Positions 22,750 through 34,560 of a DNA stretch of 64,000 bases are shown one piece after another. Where the stretch lies: NCBI GenBank assembly GCA_013407085.1, contig JACCGJ010000337.1, positions 62,001-126,000 of the forward strand, written 5' to 3'. Every line of letters begins with the position of its first letter. Position 1 is the first letter of the stretch. Made by a program: the position numbers and the translations under genes. The notes below the pieces were generated by a model, which saw nothing but the letters and a program-made list of their open reading frames with translations, had not been told where the DNA came from and ran no database searches. Source of the stretch: Atriophallophorus winterbourni. Taxonomy: Eukaryota; Platyhelminthes; Trematoda; Plagiorchiida; Microphallidae.

Positions 22750-23100
22750 TTCTGTTCAGTTCGGTAGGCACAGGACAGTAAGTGGCTGACAAGGCAATCG
22801 AGCGTCCAGAATTTCTTTTGGTGGCAAGCTGCGGAGAAGCACCCACCACTGCCAAAGGGCCATTCCTTTTTCTCCGTGTGAAACCTCTGATAGTCGTAGG
22901 ACTAGGAGTATGTAGTTGGGGGAGCACCGCGCTATAATCGATGCACTGTCAAAAGTTTATTTTCTTTCTTCTCTGTTTGCTATCTCTGATGATCGCGGTG
23001 CCAGGCGCTGTAGTAGAAGGATAGTAGTAGGACAGCAACGCGCAATAATCGATGCTGGTAAAAAGAAAAGGCAGTTCCTCCTCACCAGCACGGTAAGAGG
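22750..23100 (+). repeat. Repeat family B copy with internal reiteration
   Basis: Contains two successive versions of the AGCACCGCGCTATAATCGAT block (about 22,920 and 23,035), suggesting an internal duplication. It lies between the gypsy leader and its gag, so it appears to interrupt the gypsy element. Confidence 0.55.
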
Positions 23101-24856
23101 AATTATAAGATACGCGTTATGAACGATAATACTAAAATTACCCGCCTACAACACGACCGATCTACGTCTCTGGTTTGCACACATCGAAGGTCTACGCGAG
23201 TCATTCCATGCTCGATCGCAACGCACACGCTACAACCGGGTTGTTGCGATGCTTCCAACCTCAATTGTCCGAGAAGTTGATGATTTAATTTACGATAAGC
23301 CTGCCAAAGATCCTTTCGATAATCTGAAACCTGCAATTATCTTTCGTATCTGTTCCACCGACAAGAAAAACTTGCAAAAACTCGTAACCAGTGCCGAGAT
23401 AGCTGGTTTTAAACCTCCACAACATTTACGGCGCTTTATACAGTTACAGAGCACACAGAAGGTTGATGAACGAGTACAACCAAGCTCGTTTTACTCCTTT
23501 CAATTTCAGCGCCGATTTTAACAAGGATAAATCTGATTTGAAATCACAGACCAGCTATTTGATTCAACAAATCAAGCACTTGAACAGAAGTCGAATCCGC
23601 TCTTGCCATGGAAAGAAAGACATCTGGAACAAAAGATCACACTTCGGAACCCAAACTTTAGTGGTATGATAATATCATCGCGGTTTCGGTCACCATGCAG
23701 CCTTAATCGCAACAGCACAATCAGGGTAACCGCAAAGCCAGGCAGTAGAGGCTGTATCTCTGTCTGGTAATACAACCAGCCGCTTATTCTACGTCACTGA
23801 TGGTTCAACAAAGATGAGTTTTCTGATCGACACTGGAGCCGAACTGAGAATCATCGCACCCACAAACTCCGAACACCGAATCATCTTTTTATTAACCATA
23901 CGGTACTCAAATCAACGCATACGGCCAATGAACATTCTCCATCGACCTCGGTCTGCGAAGTAACTTTCGATGGATTTTCACTGTTGCCGACGTCAAAACC
24001 CTTATTCTGGGAGCTTATTTACTCTCACTTTTAAATCTTTTTGTCATCATGAGTACACGAAAATTTATGGACAAAGTCACGAAGATTAACGTCATTGGCA
24101 CTGAATTACGCTTTTCTCGTGAGGGAATTTTCGGATATCATCAAACGCTGTGCACACGATACTCATATTAAGCGTGACATCAATAACCACATTTCAACCC
24201 GTGCATCCCGATTTTCGAAAGATCACGCAGTCTGGCGAAATCAAATTCGATGCTACCAAACGAGAATTCAAGTATATGATGGAACTCGGGATAATCGGTC
24301 CATCGAATTCACCTTGGAACAAACCGGACGCCTTCGTCTATGTGGTGACTATCGTGCTTTGAATCGTGTAAGGATACCAGATCGATATCCTTTGTCGCAT
24401 TTAAAAGACTTCACACTGTCTCTTCACGAAACATCTGTGTTCTCTAAGTTGGATTTAGTGCGCGCATATCAGCAAATACCCATGGCTGACGAAGATATTC
24501 CCCAAACTGCCATCAACACTCCATTTGGCATGTTCAAATTTCTCAGGATGACATTGGGCTAAGAAATAATGCACAAACTTTCCCAATATTCATAGATAAG
24601 TAGTCAACGGTCTATCTTTCGTCTACATGTACATTGACGGTATGCTAATCACTAGTGCGAATCCGAAGCAAAATCATAAACACCTGCGCTAAGTATTTCA
24701 ACTTCTGTCCCTCTACGGCATTATGATAAATCGTGATAAATGTCTGTTTGGAGTGAGTTTATGGAAATTCTTGGACAACGAATTGATAGATCCGGTATAA
24801 AAACATTGACTCAAAAACTATTCGTTGTCTAACTTTATCCATGCCCTAGCTCTATC
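23101..24856 (+). mobile_element. Ty3/gypsy (CsRn1-like) retrotransposon, gag-protease-RT part, decayed
   Basis: Gag reads 'LWFAHIEGLRESFHARSQRT', 'MLPTSIVREVDDLIYDKPAK' and 'PPQHLRRF'. Protease 'FLIDTGAE' is at about 23,820. RT blocks: 'YRALNRVRIPDRYPL', 'FSKLDLVRAYQQIPMADEDI' and 'FGMFKFLRM', then 'YIDG' in place of YIDD at about 24,640. Stops and frameshifts show it is dead. Homology stops at 24,856, where a BEL/Pao derivative is inserted, and resumes at 27,362. Confidence 0.85.
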
Positions 24857-25092
24857 TGTAACGTCTGCGACGTGAGTAACGCGTATTCCACCAGTTTCTT
24901 AGTTCGACAAATTCAAAAGAAAAGATTTACAATATCAAGTTTTTAATAACAAAAGAAATGTTTTCCATCAAATACAGCATAAATATAAAATACCGGAAAA
25001 GATAATCAACAAAATTTAGATTCTGGAAATTGTTTCAAAATATAAGATAAAGACGAAGGAAAAGGAAGAATTTCATAAAGTTGCATCTTACA
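24857..25092 (-). repeat. LTR, internally deleted copy (236 bp)
   Basis: Matches the other LTR at both ends, but about 343 bp are missing after GTTCGACAAATTCAAAA. The missing segment is present at 26,845-27,187 in the partner LTR. Confidence 0.85.
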
Positions 25093-26782
25093 CCTCCGGC
25101 CAAATTCTTCCTAGAAACGTATAAACCCCGAATAGCAAATGACTTTATTTAGTGTCGAGCCACACCCGCCACGTCGCATTGCCATCATTGGACACATGTG
25201 GCTTTTTATAGGGAAATAGTTTGCCAGACTAAGACACACCACGTCCTCCGGTTCTGCCACCGTCCCCTACAAGTAGCTTATGCATGCAACCCTGCCTAAA
25301 CGAGCCTTGTGTATTTCATCCTCAAACAGCGACATCTCGCGCCAATTAAACAAATCTAATGTGCAAATTATTATTGATGTATCATGAGTTCGGAACACAA
25401 ATGGCTTCTCAGGTACACAACGGAACACTTAAACCCAATCATATGGATTGTCATGGCTACCATCTGTCGCCCCCCTTTCGGCTGTCTCAGTGTCATGTGA
25501 ACCAGGCTTACTATTTATTGAAGCTGAATAGGTGTCAGGTGTGCCAGGCTTGCTCTCCATCGTATCTGAATTAGTGTCGGAAAATTCAATCACAGAATCC
25601 GAATGAGCTAATTTACTGTCAGGTAACTAAGCTTCGTGAGCACAACCGACAACACAAACATGAAGATCCTTCAACTTTACATCAATAAAAACCCGTTTTT
25701 ACAATCAGTCACAAATTCCGACTGAGTAAATTCAATGTCAGTTAACTCAGCTTCCCGAGAACAACCGACAGCACAAAAGTCAAGACCCAGCAAATTCACA
25801 TCAACGATGCTAACATGCTTTGCTATGGAATCCTTTTGGCAACATTTACACAACTGACCAAATCGACTCCAATCATTAAGAGCTCGACGTGTCACAAAGT
25901 CTGTGAGTTGCTGAGAAGTAATTTCTAATCCCTCGCAGTATACAGCGTTCTTCAGATCAGTCCACTGTTGCTGGAACACAGCCGGTAATATATGCACAAT
26001 ATACTCCAAAGTGTCACTTGCATTCGAAACCGCCTGGCACTCCAATAGAGTGAGGGCGACCTGACATTTATGCATTGACGAAGCAAGAATCGCGAAGCCT
26101 TATGACTGGCCAATCAATCGTTGGGCCTCTTCCAATAACTAATCTAACACTGAGTGGGCCACAAGACAAGGTAGACATGATGTTCGTTTATAACAGGTGC
26201 CATGAGTTAATTTCAAGATTGTAGCATTAGCAATCGCTAAATCTTGCTACAATTCAAGTGCCCGTTTAGAAGGTGCACAGTTACAGTTGAGTCCATGTCT
26301 ACCAACAGATGGAGATTAAAAATCGTCCGCACCATTGCGACTATCTGTTAGGGACCTAACCAAACCACGCACTAAACTTGCTAAACGTTCAGGCATCATA
26401 GATGTATAATATTGACTTTAAAACACAAATTAAATGAACGTCACAGATTGTTCAACAAAAATCTTGTGAAATGGATTAAGCTTCAACGTTCCAATCGCCA
26501 CAGATTCAACCTGATGATAGATCAGGTTCGTTCACCGATTTTGACGACGTAGCTGAGCGTCGACCAAGTTCAATACTGCTTCGATTGCAATGAAACAAAA
26601 CGAGTATTTTCTCCGGTTAAGACTAATAATGCAACAGTCAAGTCAAGTTGTGACGCAAATTCAATTGAATCGATTCGAATTAACCACAGTAATTTCTCCA
26701 GTTGAGAAAATACGGTACAAATCAAAAGTCGAATTGTTGCAATTACAAGTTGAGTACTGCTTCAACGATCCAAGTTGAGTAC

Positions 26783-27361
26783 TGTAACGTCTGTGACGTG
26801 AGTAACGCGTATTCCTACCGTTTTTTAGTTCGACAAATTCAAAACCACAATTTGGATGTTATACGGTACTGTAATTAGCAACGATTACAACAACAATAAT
26901 TATACAAGCCTCAACTGTAAAGGAACGTACAGCAAACAGGAGACAAAATACTCCAGAATCAATTATATCAAATGCCAACAAGTTCAATGACGACCTGAGA
27001 TATAAATAGAATGAAAGGAGTTATCAACATTGCCGTCCAAAATGTCTATCAAAGACAAGACACCCAAAAGTGGTGTAAAAATGCAAGTCAATTATAAGTG
27101 CCCAAAATGGCAACCAAATTGAACAACAATGACCGACAATGGCCGAAACGAACAATGAAAACAAATAATTGACCAAAGGCGTGTAAAGAAAAGATTTACA
27201 ATATCAAGTTTTTAATAACAAAAGAAATGTTTTCCATCAAATACAGCATAAATATAAAATACCGGAAAAGATAATCAACAAAATTTAGATTCTGGAAATT
27301 GTTTCGAAATATAAGATGAAGACGAAGGAAAAGGAAGAATTTCATAAAGTTGCATCTTACA
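26783..27361 (-). repeat. LTR, full copy (579 bp)
   Basis: Begins TGTAACGTCTG, ends GCATCTTACA, followed by the CTATC target repeat. A 75-codon frame in it is probably incidental. Confidence 0.85.
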
Positions 27362-29250
27362 CTATCCGCCAAGTCATAAGTTTCTTGGGGCTGGTCAACT
27401 ATTTTTGACGCTTTATTCCACATTGTGCTATAATTTTACAGCGATTGACTAACACGTTACGTAGGAAATACGTAAATTTAGATGACTGACGAAGCCATCA
27501 AATCATTTGAGCAACTCAAATCTGCTCGAGATTAAATTATTTTACGAAATTTGAACCAAATGCTTTAATGTCGGTTGAGAAAGACGCATCATAAAAAATC
27601 CGTCGGTGCATTACTTCCACTAAAGGAAGAATATAACAAAGCCACTCGCTTTCTTTTCGCGTCGACTTCATACAGTTCAAACTCAATGCGTTAAGTTCGG
27701 TCGTGAGTTACTGGCTATATATTATGCGATACGACATTTCCGACATTTGCATGAAGAACACGATTTTAACGTGTGGAACGATTACATACCCCTAAAGTTT
27801 GCTCTTGCTTCACCATCGAATCGATATTCGCCTCGAGAAATTCGTCACTTGTATTATATCACACCTTTATCGCAAAATCTGCGTCTATCTGGACGTATAA
27901 CACAGTCGTTGGACGTATTTTCCCGCATGCAAATACATGTGTTCAACCACCTACAGGTAGATCTCCAAAACTGTTAACACTCGCCCAACGGCAGGACCAT
28001 TACCGTCAACAGTATCGACTCTCTAGTCCCAACAATATTAAAGAACGTTTCCTATTCCGTGATTCAAATTTGTCCATATTTTGTGACTTTCCACCATTAA
28101 CCAATCCATTCTTCCCGATCACTCAGACGGCAGGTATTTGAAATCTCCATCCTTTATCCCACCCAGTTATTTGAGCCACCCGCATATTGATCAGTGACCG
28201 TTTTATTTGTCAAAAAATTCATAAACATATTAAACTCTGGACCAAATCTTGAATCCAGTGTTAATGCATTTAAGTCCACCGTCAAACAATTAGCGTCAAG
28301 CGCTGGAACGTTTCAAGCATGTGCACATCTACTAAGTCGGCCATATTGCTGTTTTTAGCGGGTTCACACGTATTCTTACTTGCATTGACCGTTTCACCCG
28401 CTAGCACATTGCTGTTCACATTATCGACATCACAGCGAAACTGTCGCTGAAGCTTTCCTGCAAAACTGGATCAGAATTTATGGTGTCCAATCCAAAATAT
28501 CTATTGATCACTGCTTGTAATTTCAATCCACATTAATTGTAAATTGAATAAGTTGCTGGGAGTAAACCAAATTCAGAATACTTAGTATCACCCTTAGTCA
28601 ACGGGTTAATGTAGATATTTTATCGTCAAAAGAAAACCTCCTTTATATCACATGGACAGAAGTAGTAATGATCAGAACACATACCCTCGACTCTTCTCGG
28701 TATTCGTACCTCTATAAGAGAAGATTTCTTGTCTTCTATATTGTACCAGCCTTCACCTTATTGGGAAACTAATAGCTTCCACCGATGTATCGGTTGCCGT
28801 CAACATCCCAAATTACGTCAACCGATTTTTACTCGTATACGTTCTCATCCTCACTGTCCCAATTGATTCGAAAACATGTGGTTTATTTTATTAGAAGCGA
28901 CCAAGTTGGGAAAACCCTCCAATTTCCAACCGCTTGACAATTCAAGGTGATTTCCAGATAACCGAAATATTTTGTCGTCGAAAAAATGGTGTTCAACATT
29001 TTGTTAACGTTGACCGTTTAAATCCTGCATTTGTCGAATCTACCCTTTCGTCAAAACGCTTCGATTTCGCTTAAATTCTGATGATCCGAAACACCTTGTT
29101 TCAAATAATCCCACTGATATTTTTCTACAGTCACCTCAACCAACTTAGCCCACAAAACAATCACAAAAATTCTTTGCCAACCCGACTTCATTGCGACAAT
29201 ATTACAAAAAGCGTAGTGTCTAATTGCCAAAAAACCTGACGGACTCTAAT
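27362..29250 (+). mobile_element. Gypsy element continued: RNase H and integrase remnant
   Basis: Picks up exactly after the target duplication with 'RQVISFLGLVNYF', then the RNase H block ('RELLAIYYAIRHFRHLHEEH', 'PREIRHLYYI', 'LDVFSRMQ') and heavily decayed integrase to about 29,240. This shows that the nested element split one original gypsy copy. Confidence 0.8.
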
Positions 29251-29429
29251 ATCAGGTGACCCATTCTATGGCTATGCTTGAGATATCCCGTTGTTTATTC
29301 ATACAAACGTTCGAAACGAACTGTTCACTGACCTGTAAATGCTCCCTCACTACTTCAGCTGACATCGAGAGGCTTCTAAACTTCCATCGCTCTAGCAGGG
29401 GTTCTATATATATTTGTACAGTCTTAAGT

Positions 29430-29698
29430 TTTTTATAACGTTAATTTTATAACTTGAATATTATTGTTTCATTTCGATTAACGATAACGCCATTTTGATC
29501 TGTCGATTATTTTTTATCGTTATCACCTATTTTTCAGTGATTTTATGCTCGTTGAGTCAGCTAACATTTTTCATCTGTTGAATACCATTTTTACATGGAA
29601 AACACACAACCAATAATAACAACATACTCTATCGCGTAGCGGTCCTCGTACTTTCATGGTTTTCTCGGATCCAATGTTATATGTGGATATAACAGAAA
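29430..29698 (+). repeat. Gypsy LTR, 3' side
   Basis: Aligns with 22,420-22,665. Ends ATGTGGATATAACA, followed by AGAAGAATTC leader sequence that leads into a second partial gypsy copy. Confidence 0.65.
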
Positions 29699-30951
29699 CT
29701 GACAGAGAAGAATTCATTTCTAACTAGCCCTACAAATTAATGATCCCGAACACGCGTTTAATTTGATTGGACTAATAAGATACGCGCTATGAACGATAAT
29801 ACTAACATTACCCGCCTTCAACACGACCGATCTACGTCTCTAATTTGCACACATCGAAGGTCTACGCGAGTCATTTCATGCTCGATCGCAACGCACACGC
29901 TACAACCGGGTTGTTGCGATGCTTCCAACCTCAATTGTCAGAGAAGTTGATGATCTAATTTACGATCAACCTGCCAAAGATCCTTTCGATAATCTGAAAT
30001 CTGCAATTATTCTTCGTATCTGTTCCACCGACAAGAAAAACTTGCGAAAACTCGCAACCAGTGCTGAAATAACTGGTGGTACACCTCCACAACATTTTCG
30101 CCGCTTGATACACACACAGCCTAACGTTTTATTCCTGAATATCCACAGTGAGTGACTATCGAGCCAATCGTTGATCCTTTAATGTAAGGATTGAATTGTC
30201 AAGCAGCGTATGTCTCTGTTATGTAAAAATACAATAGTGTTTCTGATCGAGAACCTGACCATCTTGTTTATTATCTGCATGATACATGTCCCCCGGTGTA
30301 CTTATTAAACTCGTGTTTTTCGTTTTACTGTGGTTGTTTTGTTTGTTTGTAGTCCTACTTTCGGTCCTTTACTGAAAACAAGGTAGATTGTAAATAATAA
30401 ATATCTTGGTCGATTTCTGAATTCGAATCAATAATGTATGTGGATATAACAGAACTACACGCAGTCTGACGATCCATCGTTTAATACCCAATACAAATTG
30501 GTGAGCCCAAACATTGATCCTTTCTATTTGACCCATATCATACACGCATTAGCTCCAATGAACAATAGCAAAACCAAAAGGGAGATGATAATATCAATCA
30601 TTTCACTTTGCCCGCCCTCGACACGACTGATTTTTATCATTGGTTTGCACATGCCAAAGGTCAAATCGATTTCAAACGCAACGCACACACTCCAACCGCG
30701 TTGTCAGAATAATTCGGAACTTCGTTGTAAGAGAAGTTCCTGATATAATTCATGATAAACATGCCACAGATCCCAAAAATAATTCAAATAATCCTTTTCC
30801 GTCATGTTCTCGTACTACTGTGTGATGCTGTAATGCTGTTTGTTGTCCTGCCTTTGTGTCGTTAACTGAAAGCTAAGTATTCTTCAAACGATACACTTTC
30901 TAGTCAAGTTCTAAATCAGAATAAATACTGTATGTGGATATAACAGTAACA
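29699..30951 (+). mobile_element. Two partial gypsy leader-gag-LTR units in tandem
   Basis: First: leader and gag fragment 29,699-30,155 ('MLPTSIVREVDDLIYDQPAK', 'ILRICSTDKKNLRKL'), then an LTR-like end GTGGATATAACA at about 30,434-30,446. Second: a diverged gag fragment 30,500-30,825 ('HWFAHAKGQIDFKRNAHT', 'VREVPDIIHDKHATDP'), then another such end at about 30,940-30,951. Each unit lacks pol. Confidence 0.65.
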
Positions 30952-30959
30952 CATGAAAC

Positions 30960-32920
30960 TATACGATTTATTCTATATTAGTTCTCACAAATGTCTCTAC
31001 TAAAAACCGTTATTTTGTATGGTTAGGTGCGTGTCAAGAAAAACGTTCATATGTGCTTTAGAAGTAAAAATGTCCGAAGAACTTTAACGTTATTCAAACG
31101 GTCCCAATATGCAGACTGAAACTTAAACTTAAGTTAATCCGACTGTGTGTCCATCTATTCCCATGCAAAATTGGACTCAAAGCAACAATGCTTGTGACAT
31201 GCCGTATACACTGTACATCTTTAAAATCTTATTGCCTCGCTTTCCTAAATTTCGTGATACCATGCTCCGCAAATTATTAGATCCTACTGTTGGGTCGGTT
31301 TCCTTAGTTAGTAGGGTATGATGAATTCACAAAATGCCCATTTATAACGCAGATTAAAACAAAAGACACGATATTTTAATAATATTAAAATGCGTTCCGA
31401 TCATTGGGCAGTCGTAAAGATTTCTACGCGGTGATAATAAACATGAAAAACTACACCAGAAATCACCATCATCGAATTAATAACAGTTCTTCGCATGACA
31501 CTCACCTCTCTATTGAATCCAGTACACGGGGTAATATTTGGAAATGATATTTATATTCGAATTTTTTTTATGACAGATTTGATTTGATTTGAGAATAACC
31601 GTGATCGCCAATGCTGGAGAACTGCACTCATTTAACGGTAATTTCGTGTGCAACATAATACCTCAAGAATAAATCTGGAATGCAGAAAGCGAGCATCAAC
31701 CGTAGCGTATCGGATAGATCGGTTTCGGAGTCGGAATGCAAAGATAGAAATAGTGTGTCGTCGATGCAGGGGAAAGGAAATTCCGTCTTAAATATTGAAA
31801 CGATTTGCCAAATTCACTGATGATGAGTCTACATAGTATAAAGAGAATCTAAGTCCAAAAATGTTTTGAATTATGACATTCCTCTCAATCAGTGCAGGCG
31901 AACGCAAATTTTGGTGTTTATACGTTTTCGGATCTAATTCACTTCCATATAGTTCTACAAAAAAGTAATACTTTTTGTATTTCAATTAAAAAGCATTGTA
32001 AACCGGGTATCGGAGGCAAACCCACTTAACTTTAGATAAATCGTTTTTCACAGTTTAAACCACCCTAGAATGATGCGCGTAAGAATCAGTGAAAACCTGA
32101 TTACCTGATTTACTCTTGTACTGGAAAATCGGAACCAATCTCAAGGAGACACGACTACTTTTTAATTCACCTTTCCGAAAAGGAGCTTATCAACTTACCA
32201 CTTTGGTGCAACTTTTCATCTGTTTTAGAACGGACTCCGCTTCATAAGAGCTGAAGCGTGCAACTGATTAACCGCGTAGATCAACCGATAAACTCACCGC
32301 TGCCTCACGACCTTATATAAGAGATGGCAGTCACGTATGCAAAATTTGTTGAAGGGCGGTAACTCATAAAGTAAGTGACGTTAGCTGCTTTATTCCTCAT
32401 AATAGAGTTCACATGAAGTGTAACTTTACTCGGAGTGTTGGTGCGACCACAATCATAAACAAATACGAAGAGTTCGTTATCTATACCACTTATGGAGAAA
32501 TTCAGTTCTGCATTTGATACGTTTTATACGGAGAATAATAGGTTCGTTGAATGAGTTGGAAGTGGATGATGTTGGAAGTGTGATGATCTTGTTTCACCTC
32601 AAATTCTAGGAAGACAGCAAGGCGAAAAATCAATAATAAAATTGAAGGCATGCGAAATACACATTTGGAACACCTGAGCTGCCATCATGATGCACTTTCT
32701 CTGAACTGGTCTGTAGCGTCATTGATTGCGATCAATATTTTCAGTAATTTTGACTCCACATACTGTCTTCTCTCTCATTAGCAATGCTCATGTATTTGTT
32801 TGACTACTTTACCAAGTACATATATCATATTTTGATTTGCCCGTGCTTCGTCTTCTCTATGCGTGGTGACATTTTTGTGGGATTATATATCTCTCCGGAT
32901 AATACTAATGACAATCAATT
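30960..32920. other. Intergenic stretch, nothing firmly recognised
   Basis: About 2 kb of AT-rich sequence. A CTTATATAAG at 32,313-32,322 precedes an ATG at 32,325 with a short open frame, which could be a TATA-like promoter, but nothing else supports a gene. Confidence 0.35.
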
Positions 32921-32926
32921 TTTCAG

Positions 32927-33012
32927 TTGCTCCATTTCCTCAATCTAGGCGGACGACAATCGACGAATTACAAGAGCGAAATCCTGATTATAGAAGACTT
33001 AAATCTACTTAA
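32927..33012 (+). CDS. Candidate terminal exon of an unknown plus-strand gene
   Basis: After a good acceptor (pyrimidine-rich, TTTTTCAG at 32,919-32,926) one frame reads APFPQSRRTTIDELQERNPD then YRRLKST and TAA at 33,010-33,012. The peptide has the charged, ordered look of a real C-terminus, but I do not recognise it and found no partner exon upstream. A second frame is also open, so this is a weak call. Confidence 0.25.
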
Positions 33013-33984
33013 ACAACTGAAGACCAACCATAATTCTCAGACCACCTACATTTATGAATATATACTTTATTCTTACATATCTAGGACCCGCTATGCATGA
33101 TCATTTATTTCCGATGCTGCTTCTACGTAAGCGATTTTTAAACGATCGATACTGACGGTTTGTTTTTTACATTCCGGTTAATAACGAAATACATGAGATG
33201 CCCGCTGAGCACCTTGTACGGACCAGTGTTTGGTGGTTAAAGTGGTCGAAGTACATGATCAGCACGTACAAACAAAAAATAACAGGTAAACAAGTCGACT
33301 GGGATGTAGAACGGTTGAGCGTGTTGGCGAGTTGGGATAGCTCGTAATGATTTTATGAAGCTACGAAGGCGACTGATATATTGTGGAGCTGTATGATCTA
33401 ATGGTGAATCGTAAGAGGTCAGGAATTCGCCAGGTATGTTGAGTGTACTCTCGTACACCAGTTTAGCAGCTGAGCGACCCATTCCTTTTTGACAGTGTTA
33501 AGAATACCAAGTAGCACGAAGGGCAATGACTCGGACCAACATTCTGAATTCCTGTGACACATGATTGCGGTTTTAAGTTGACGGTGATATCTTCAGACTA
33601 AGCCATTTGAAGAAGGGTGGTAGGCTGTAGTTTGTAAATGCTTCGTGTCGAGTGTTTTATTCAATTCCCAAAAAAGGGTTGATTGAAATTGGGGACCTCT
33701 GTCAGTGGTTATAGTGTTCGGTACACTAAAAAAGCTTAGCAATGTTGAACCAAAGTTTTCGCAACCGTTTCTGCACTGATATCTGGGATGGCTAAAGTTA
33801 ATGGCCAACGAGCGAAACGGTCGACGCAGGTCAATATATAGGAGCAACCGTTAGAGACAGCTAATGGACCAACGAAATCCAAGTGAAATTGCTGAAAGCT
33901 CTCCGTAACATGTGGAAATATACCAGGGGCCCCGATGATGTGACATTGGACTTTGCCCTGCTGACATCGGACGCAACTGTTCAG

Positions 33985-34560
33985 CCATAGAGGAAAATAT
34001 TCGTAGCTCAGGGTGTGGATGGTGTTCACCTCGTGTTCGTCGAGCTTGCGTAGTTTTTCTTGGATGTTTCGTCATCAGGCTAGATGACATCATCAGCAAA
34101 ACTTCTTTTGAATCGTCTTGTAGTTGGAATTCGTTGGTTATTATACCATTTGCCTGTCCGTTTACGGTCACTCCCGCGGATTGGTCGAGTCCATGTTATG
34201 CCTTCTCCGTGAGCGGTTTCTCATTGTTCCATATGTTGCAGCCAGTTGAAGATGCTGGTTAATTGAATTTGTTGTTGAGTGCCACGCTTCCAAAAATTCT
34301 CGCGCCCGTCGGTGGTTTCCTCTGACTAATATTCTTGTGCGGTCCCAGTCGAACTGATGCCCAAATTGATCAACGTGTATTGAAATCAGTGAATTCCGGT
34401 CATATCTGCGTACGGCTAACTGGTGTTCATGTAATCCTGTGATAGGGTTGCGACCCGTTTGTCCGACGTAGTTCCTTTCGCAGTCTCTGTATGAAATCTT
34501 GTAGACGATATTCGACTGTTCGGACGCAACTCTCTGTTCAAAGTTCATTGTGTTTATGCA
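33985..34560 (-). mobile_element. Penelope-like element fragment: GIY-YIG endonuclease plus terminal region
   Basis: 34,168-34,548 encodes a GIY-YIG domain ('IVYKISYRDCERNYVGQTGR', 'HQLAVRRYDRN', 'FLEAWHST'), the C-terminal endonuclease of canonical PLEs. RT is absent. Downstream follows the PLE terminal region, shared with 49,480-49,760, which contains a hammerhead motif. The piece lies between 'KLITSR' and 'CVRCQQ' of the gypsy integrase. Confidence 0.88.
34058..34101 (-). ncRNA. Hammerhead-like ribozyme in PLE terminus (family A)
   Basis: Minus strand: stem I TTTTG, core CTGATGA, one extra T, stem II GTCATC-TAGCCT-GATGAC, GAA, AC, then AT where the other copies have GT, C17, then CAAGA, which pairs with TTTTG through one wobble. 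Core and stems I and II are intact; the two-pair stem III is weakened by the G to A change. Confidence 0.75.

Larger units (their letters stand above)
24857..27361 (-). mobile_element. Non-autonomous BEL/Pao-like LTR element nested in gypsy
   Basis: Two LTRs (24,857-25,092 and 26,783-27,361) start TG and end CA and are flanked by an identical 5-bp target duplication CTATC (24,852-24,856 and 27,362-27,366). The internal 1.7 kb encodes on the minus strand a gag-like frame (25,677-26,075; 'LPAVFQQQWTDLKNAVY' and 'LTDFVTRRALND'), resembling BEL/Pao gag. No RT or integrase was found. A purine-rich tract precedes the 24.9-kb LTR on the minus strand, consistent with minus orientation. Orientation and family are inference. 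Confidence 0.75.
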
